This document shows, in pieces, positions 40,906 through 45,428 of a DNA stretch of 45,428 bases. Under the pieces are notes generated by a model. That model was not told the origin of the DNA. It saw nothing but the letters and a program-made list of their open reading frames with translations, and did no database searches. The position numbers were made by a program, and so were the translations under genes. Position 1 is the stretch's first letter; every line of letters starts with the position of its first letter. This stretch comes from UBA1361 sp041656375 (GTDB lineage Bacteria; Bacillota_I; Bacilli_A; RFN20; CAG-826): assembly GCA_964410505.1 (NCBI GenBank), contig CAYPGR010000008.1, forward strand, positions 1-45,428, in the 5' to 3' direction.

Positions 40906-41917
40906 CAAACGTTTCCTCCCCTTTTAAAGATGAGGTTACTTCAGCGATTTGACCCACTAGTTCTTCAAGCACATCTTCCATCGTCAACATCCCAATGAGC
41001 TTTTTATTTTCATCAAGTACAAACGCAATATGGGTATTCTTTTTCTTAAAGCCTTCAATCATTTTCGTTAATGTAATCTTGTTATTTACAAAATATGGTT
41101 TTGACATAATATCACGTGGGTTAACATTCGGATTTTTTTGAAAATATTTAATGTATTCACGGACGACAATAACCCCAATAATCTTGTCAAGATTACCTTC
41201 ATAAAGGGGAATACGTGAAAAAGGAGAGCTCAGAATATATTGTTGAAATCCCCTACTTGTGAATTTAGCCATATCATAAGCTTTTATATTTTGCTTAGGT
41301 GTCAAAACATCTTTAACAACTGTTTCACTAAATTCGAGGGTTGAAAGAATAAGTTCACTGGCATCTTCATTAATGATTCCCTGCTCTTCAATCGACTCAA
41401 TGACATTTTCAAAGTCATCAGCCGTAAAAATGTTATCCTCTTTAAACTGAAACACTTTTTTGAATAAGAAAATAATACCGCGGAAAATCAGGGCAAAAGG
41501 ATATGAAATCAAGATAAGTGGTACCAATAAGTAGGCGCTTATGATAACAAATTGTTCGCTAAATCTTTTAGCGAGTATTTTAGGGACGGTTTCACCAAAA
41601 AGGAAAATAATCGGAACCCCAATTAAGGTTGCCAATAATTCACTTTGTGATCCACCATTCATGCTTACAATCGTGACCGTCAAAAGGGTCGTGAAAAGCA
41701 TATTTACTAAATTATTAAAAAGGACGAGTGACACAATAGAGTTTTCAAGGCGAACAAGAACCCAGGAAGCAAGGCGGGCACTAAAGCTACCTTCCTCCGC
41801 TTTTGCCTTTATTCGAAAACGATTCGCGGTCATAAATGCCGTCTCAGAAGCACTACAATAAGCACTTCCTAGTAAATAAAGAATTAACAGAACCCACGTC
41901 AGAGGCTCATCAGGCAT
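40898..41917 (-). CDS. CNNM/CorC-type membrane protein lacking the CorC_HlyC domain
   Basis: 339 aa. Same plan as its neighbour: a DUF21/CNNM membrane domain (SASETAFMTANRFRIKAKAEEG, about 23-44 in blocks), an EEQGIINEDA linker and two CBS domains ending in LTMEDVLEELVGQI. It stops about 20 residues after the second CBS domain, so the C-terminal CorC_HlyC domain is absent. The two proteins are tandem paralogues in one operon and may form a heterodimer, as CNNM domains dimerise. Good promoter at 41958-41986. Confidence 0.9.
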   Translation of the reverse strand: MPDEPLTWVLLILYLLGSAYCSASETAFMTANRFRIKAKAEEGSFSARLASWVLVRLENSIVSLVLFNNLVNMLFTTLLTVTIVSMNGGSQSELLATLIGVPIIFLFGETVPKILAKRFSEQFVIISAYLLVPLILISYPFALIFRGIIFLFKKVFQFKEDNIFTADDFENVIESIEEQGIINEDASELILSTLEFSETVVKDVLTPKQNIKAYDMAKFTSRGFQQYILSSPFSRIPLYEGNLDKIIGVIVVREYIKYFQKNPNVNPRDIMSKPYFVNNKITLTKMIEGFKKKNTHIAFVLDENKKLIGMLTMEDVLEELVGQIAEVTSSLKGEETFDV

Positions 41918-41957
41918 TTAACGACCACACTCCTCTTTATGCCAGTTGCATGTGAAT

Positions 41958-41986
41958 ATATTAACATAGGGGCGACACACGCGCAA
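41958..41986 (-). promoter_or_regulatory. Promoter of the CNNM pair / SDR operon
   Basis: TTGCGC (41981-41986), a 17-base spacer and TAATAT (41958-41963) preceded by TGT, on the minus strand. SD GAGGAG and the ATG follow at 41917. Confidence 0.6.
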
Positions 41987-42050
41987 ATATTACATGAATA
42001 ATATTCTAGAATAATCTTAGTCGTTTAGTTTAAAAACAGTGACAATATCA

Positions 42051-42076
42051 AAAGCCTATGCGTAAACATAGGCTTT
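42051..42076 (-). terminator. Terminator hairpin after the membrane protein gene at 42093
   Basis: AAAGCCTATG (42051-42060) pairs perfectly with CATAGGCTTT (42067-42076) over a 6-base loop, and a short TTTT tail follows on the minus strand. It begins 16 bases after the stop at 42093. Confidence 0.75.
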
Positions 42077-42092
42077 AAGTATGAGATGAAAC

Positions 42093-43430
42093 TTACTTTA
42101 AGAGGTCAGCAATATGATCAATGTCTTGAGCATCATATTTACGGGTAATACCATTTTTGAGCATCACATCGTCAATCAATTGCTTTGCTCTTTTCATCGA
42201 TAGGTCACTGCGCACATATATGAAGGTTGGGACTTCTTCGTATTGCTTGATTCCATCAGCGGATTTAAGCGGAATCTTGCTATCTTTATAATCTTCGATT
42301 TTAATTGGTAAGTAGAGTTTGAGTCCAGTATTACCTGAATTTGTCAATTTAGCGTACAGGACTCGCCCTAATCTAAATGAATCCGCGACATTACTAATAC
42401 GCGAATTAAGTCCAAAGCTTAATAGATAGTTTTTAAGATGGTTGTAATTCGCTTTTACTTCTTTTTCAACCACTTGCATCCGTTCTGGGAAAGAAAGTCT
42501 TTCGACAGTTTCCGTTTCTTTTTCTTTTGGAGGTGGTGGCAAATTGACCTTTTTAACAACTGGTTCAATTTTTACTTCAGGTTTAGGTTCAACCTTTGTT
42601 TCTTTAATCACTTCTTTTTTAGGTTCTGGAGCAACTATTTTTTCGACTTCACGAACCACTACTTTTTCCGGAACTGGACGTTTATCAATCTCTTCATTCG
42701 CAATTTTTCGAATCAATTTATCCAGAGCTGGATCTTGAAGATTAATTGTGGTTTGTTTTTCTTCCTCGAGGACCGGTTTAGATTCAATCGGCGCTACTTT
42801 AACCTCTTCTTTAACAACCACTTGTTCAGGTTCAATAACTTTAGGTTGAACTGGTACAGGGGCAGGTTCACTAACCTCTTCGCCGATTTCTTCATATACA
42901 TCAATATCAATGTCTTCAGAAATGAGCGATTCTTTTTTGTAGGCACCAGAATTCTTAAGTCCGACGACAAGTAAATGAAGGCCGAGAGCGACAATAATCA
43001 CGCCCATTACAAACCAATAAGCCGTGGCAACCATAACCGCAGGTTGTGTAAAAGCAAGTTCGACCACGCCATGCGAACTGACGAGTACAACGCCAACTAT
43101 GGTTGAAATGAAAAATAGGAACGGTGAAAATAAATTCGCTTTATGACGACGGAAGACAAGTAATCGAATAATCCAAACGATCATAAAGACAAACGCAATC
43201 GTAACAACGGTCACTGCGACGATAAACCCAATTAATTGATTAAGAACCGAGAAATTAGGTGAAAACAGTGTTTGGAGATCATTCCCAAAGGTTTGCATGA
43301 GTCCAACAAAACCAGGGTCAGCCCCCGGGATAACGACGGTCGCCCCAACAATGTGGGTAAATGCAAAGAAGGTAAGTAGAAGCAAACCTAGTATTAAGGT
43401 TAAAAGGCCGCTTGAGCTTTTTTTATGCAT
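42093..43430 (-). CDS. Four-helix membrane protein with charged linker and C-terminal domain, unknown
   Basis: 445 aa. Four membrane helices (about 8-30, 65-92, 103-120, 131-157) are followed by a long low-complexity linker rich in Glu, Val, Lys and Pro (about 170-330, ending in PPPPKEKE). A compact C-terminal domain (about 335-445) contains YNHLKNYLLSFGLNSRIS, DSFRLGRVLYAKL and LKLYLPIKIEDY. I do not recognise this domain. The large linker on the cytoplasmic side suggests a spacer that lets the terminal domain reach a partner. Codon and base use look like neighbours'. Function unknown. Confidence 0.75.
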   Translation of the reverse strand: MHKKSSSGLLTLILGLLLLTFFAFTHIVGATVVIPGADPGFVGLMQTFGNDLQTLFSPNFSVLNQLIGFIVAVTVVTIAFVFMIVWIIRLLVFRRHKANLFSPFLFFISTIVGVVLVSSHGVVELAFTQPAVMVATAYWFVMGVIIVALGLHLLVVGLKNSGAYKKESLISEDIDIDVYEEIGEEVSEPAPVPVQPKVIEPEQVVVKEEVKVAPIESKPVLEEEKQTTINLQDPALDKLIRKIANEEIDKRPVPEKVVVREVEKIVAPEPKKEVIKETKVEPKPEVKIEPVVKKVNLPPPPKEKETETVERLSFPERMQVVEKEVKANYNHLKNYLLSFGLNSRISNVADSFRLGRVLYAKLTNSGNTGLKLYLPIKIEDYKDSKIPLKSADGIKQYEEVPTFIYVRSDLSMKRAKQLIDDVMLKNGITRKYDAQDIDHIADLLK

Positions 43431-43527
43431 ATCAATATTCCTTTCTTAACTAACTACCCTTATGTTAATACAAAATAAGTGCAAATTGCAAGAAAGTAGT
43501 GCAAAATCAATTTATTTAATTGTCCGT

Positions 43528-45198
43528 TTAAGCAATCATTGCAAGGATGGCATCAATTCGACGATTCACCTCTGCTTGACCAAGAATAGTAAGGATTTCA
43601 TATAAATTTGGACTTTTACGACTTCCAACAACACTGATGCGAAGAATTTCTGCGATATCAGCAACCATTCCCTTATATAAGGTAGGATTTGATTTAAATT
43701 CCTTGCCATTCAAAGCAAAGTTGTGACTGGCGGCAATTTGTTTGACGCTATCAAACCAAAGCTCATTACCTTGCTTATATACTAATCTCATTTTGAAGTC
43801 ATTAAGGATAAGAACAAGGTCTTCCTTAGAAATTTGTGGATTAAATTCTTCAATTAACCCATTTTCAATCATCGCATTAAATTCATCAACAAAGAAAAAT
43901 TTAATAGATTCATAAATCATGTCATATTGATAGTAATCTTTACGTGGTTTTGGTGTTTCTCTTTCTATATTCAAAATCATTTCAAATAACGATTTATTGG
44001 ATTCAATTCGATTCACTAGAGAGGTATTTCCTTGTGCTTTTGCAAACGACAAATATTCCTCAACCACTTCTTTTGCATTGAGGGTAGCGATATATTCACG
44101 GGCAAAGAAGTTAACCTTCTCTAAATCAAATAAAGCACCATCAACGCTCATTTTTCCTAAATTAAAAGGAAAAGCTGATAACGGCGCCGTCTTATTATTT
44201 GTCCACCATTCTTCAAAGTTAGAATTGGCAATCGACATTAAATAAGTTAAAATGGCTTTGACAGGATAGCCAAGATTTAAAAAGTAAGTGACTGCTGCTT
44301 CAGGATCCTTCCTTTTGCTAAGTTTTCGCTTATTGCCATTATCGAGTTTATTAATGACTGGTAAATGGGCGTAACGAGGGGTATTAAATTTAAGCGCTTC
44401 AAAAAGTTGAATATGCAGGGGGACACTACTAATCCACTCTTCACCACGAGTGACCAGGGTGGTCCGCATGAAGTGATCATCGCAAACATGAGCGAAATGA
44501 TACGTAGGCAAACCATCGCTTTTTAAAATAACAATATGTTGATCATTTTCGGCAATCTCAATATCCCCTTTAATCAAATCATTGAACTTAATTTTAGTTT
44601 CATGGTTCCCGTGGCTACGAAAACGCATCACAAAAGGTTCACCATTTTCAATTTTAGTAATGGCTTCTTCACTTGATAAAAAACTACATGTCGCATAAGG
44701 GCCATAGTAGCCAGGAACGACTTTATTTCCTTCTTGAGTCGCGCGGAGGAGCGATAGATCATGGTTTGTACAAAAGCAAGGATAGGCTAAATTATCTTTA
44801 ATCATCTGTTTAATAACGGTTTTATAAATAGGCGCGCGTTCGCTTTGCTTGTAAGGACCATATGCGCCCGCTTCATGCGTGCCTAAATAACCTTCGTCAG
44901 GGAACACATCAAAAAGTTTCATTTCCTTAAGGAGCGTTTCACCTGCCCCTTCAATTTCACGTTTCGTATCCGTGTCCTCAAGGCGTAAGAAGAAAACGCC
45001 TTCCGTTTGAGCGGCACACGTCTTTGCGATCATCGCTGTAAATAAACTCCCGGTATGAAGAAAACCAGTTGGGGAGGGGGCAAAACGCGTTACGTCCGCC
45101 CCCTCTTTTAATAACCGAGCAGGATATTTTCGTTCTAAATCCAAAAGCGAATCTGTCGCTTCAGGGAAAATTAAGTTTGCTAGTTTTTCTGTACTCAT
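43528..45198 (-). CDS. gltX: Glutamyl-tRNA synthetase
   Basis: 556 aa from the ATG at 45198 (GAGG 5 bases upstream); the GTG at 45204 is less likely. Class I synthetase: the HIGH-type motif is RFAPSPTGFLHTG (about 38-50), RLEDTD follows (near 97), and KLSKRKDP is the KMSKS-type motif (near 285). A C-terminal anticodon-binding helical region follows. It charges tRNA-Glu, and also tRNA-Gln if the cell uses the GatCAB route, which cannot be decided here. At 556 aa it is longer than the common 480-500 aa bacterial form. Divergent from tRNA-Gly. Confidence 0.93.
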   Translation of the reverse strand: MSTEKLANLIFPEATDSLLDLERKYPARLLKEGADVTRFAPSPTGFLHTGSLFTAMIAKTCAAQTEGVFFLRLEDTDTKREIEGAGETLLKEMKLFDVFPDEGYLGTHEAGAYGPYKQSERAPIYKTVIKQMIKDNLAYPCFCTNHDLSLLRATQEGNKVVPGYYGPYATCSFLSSEEAITKIENGEPFVMRFRSHGNHETKIKFNDLIKGDIEIAENDQHIVILKSDGLPTYHFAHVCDDHFMRTTLVTRGEEWISSVPLHIQLFEALKFNTPRYAHLPVINKLDNGNKRKLSKRKDPEAAVTYFLNLGYPVKAILTYLMSIANSNFEEWWTNNKTAPLSAFPFNLGKMSVDGALFDLEKVNFFAREYIATLNAKEVVEEYLSFAKAQGNTSLVNRIESNKSLFEMILNIERETPKPRKDYYQYDMIYESIKFFFVDEFNAMIENGLIEEFNPQISKEDLVLILNDFKMRLVYKQGNELWFDSVKQIAASHNFALNGKEFKSNPTLYKGMVADIAEILRISVVGSRKSPNLYEILTILGQAEVNRRIDAILAMIA

Positions 45199-45222
45199 AA
45201 ACACCTCTTATAATCACCTATA

Positions 45223-45250
45223 AATATACCACAAACGCCCTTCCAATCAA
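45223..45250 (-). promoter_or_regulatory. Promoter of gltX
   Basis: TTGATT (45245-45250), a 16-base spacer and an extended -10 TGGTATATT (TATATT at 45223-45228) on the minus strand. Confidence 0.55.
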
Positions 45251-45277
45251 TTATTTACTCTAATTTAAGAACATTAT

Positions 45278-45306
45278 TTGCATTTGTTTTTTAGGAGTGT
45301 TATTAT
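45278..45306 (+). promoter_or_regulatory. Promoter of tRNA-Gly
   Basis: TTGCAT (45278-45283), a 17-base spacer and TATTAT (45301-45306), a few bases before the tRNA 5' end. Confidence 0.5.
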
Positions 45307-45318
45307 TATTTTCAGCAT

Positions 45319-45392
45319 GCAGGTGTAGTTCAATGGTAGAACACTACCTTGCCAAGGTAGATACGCGGGTTCGATTCCCGTCACCTGCTCCA
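45319..45392 (+). tRNA. tRNA-Gly (anticodon GCC)
   Basis: 74 bases with encoded CCA. Acceptor GCAGGTG/CACCTGC, anticodon stem CTACC/GGTAG with loop TTGCCAA, so the anticodon is GCC. T-arm CGGGTTCGATTCCCG. Confidence 0.95.
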
Positions 45393-45400
45393 TTTGATAG

Positions 45401-45427
45401 AAAAAGCACATATAATGTGCTTTTTTT
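45401..45427 (+). terminator. Rho-independent terminator of tRNA-Gly
   Basis: AGCACAT and ATGTGCT pair over a 3-base loop, flanked by A-run and TTTTTTT, 8 bases after the tRNA. Confidence 0.85.
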
Positions 45428-45428
45428 G

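Noticed and set aside
42002..42013. Palindrome TATTCTAGAATA upstream of the CNNM operon
   Set aside because: It is short and A/T-rich, outside the promoter core at 41958-41986, with no second copy noticed; chance is likely.
42438..42974. A 178-aa open frame on the plus strand, very rich in Phe, Asn and Arg
   Set aside because: It lies antisense to the Glu/Lys/Pro-rich linker of the membrane protein gene. Its composition is the mirror of that linker and it has no SD.
1..45428. CRISPR array, insertion sequence, prophage or attachment site
   Set aside because: No regularly spaced direct repeats, no transposase or integrase gene, and no target duplications at the tRNA genes were seen.

Overview
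The window reads as chromosome of an anaerobic, low-GC, single-membrane bacterium. Genes are densely packed, almost all on the minus strand, with many lipoproteins that carry Ser/Glu-rich linkers after the lipobox. TGA is used as a stop (for example in the 4-base ATGA overlaps at 13022 and 27352) and a Trp tRNA with anticodon CCA is present, so this is not a UGA=Trp mycoplasma. A free-living relative of Acholeplasma/Izemoplasma or another deep Bacilli lineage fits, but the placement is inference.

Region 1 (1-11626): a partial tRNA-Trp, a PI-PLC-like protein, a lipoprotein with two FMN_bind-like modules, and a compact Rnf operon read from 11572 down to 2525: rnfC, rnfD, rnfG, rnfE, rnfA, a 61-aa Cys-rich membrane protein, a short rnfB, a NusG_II protein, a Gx-family transporter and apbE. 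It is the most unusual part of the window. RnfB ends after its single Fe-S motif, RnfG has four modules instead of one, RnfD carries a two-module extracytoplasmic extension, and the expected flavinylation motifs have drifted.

Region 2 (11682-21823): a peroxiredoxin / iron alcohol dehydrogenase / aldehyde dehydrogenase operon; a pair of membrane proteins sharing a YFDSN-basic-TM module; a beta-propeller lipoprotein; a membrane EAL phosphodiesterase; and uppP.

Region 3 (21978-32703): one nine-gene operon that looks like a nucleoside/nucleotide scavenging route. It encodes a secreted PHP-type metallohydrolase, a DUF4430 lipoprotein, a BMP-family nucleoside receptor, an ABC ATPase with two permeases, an ADP-ribosylglycohydrolase-family enzyme, ribokinase and a LacI-type regulator. 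A LacI-type operator overlaps the promoter of the first gene.

Region 4 (32757-38745): tRNA-Glu(CUC), a small membrane protein, tRNA-Asn/tRNA-Glu(UUC), acyl carrier protein, and a minimal Tad-like secretion/pilus locus (ATPase, two platform proteins, small pilin-like proteins, one exported protein) divergent from a guanylate-kinase-family gene. Region 5 (38729-45428): an SDR oxidoreductase, two tandem CNNM/CorC-type proteins, an unknown membrane protein, glutamyl-tRNA synthetase and tRNA-Gly(GCC).

Starts were chosen from Shine-Dalgarno position and operon spacing, so several CDS are shorter than the longest open frame. All assignments are from reading the sequence; no database search was run.
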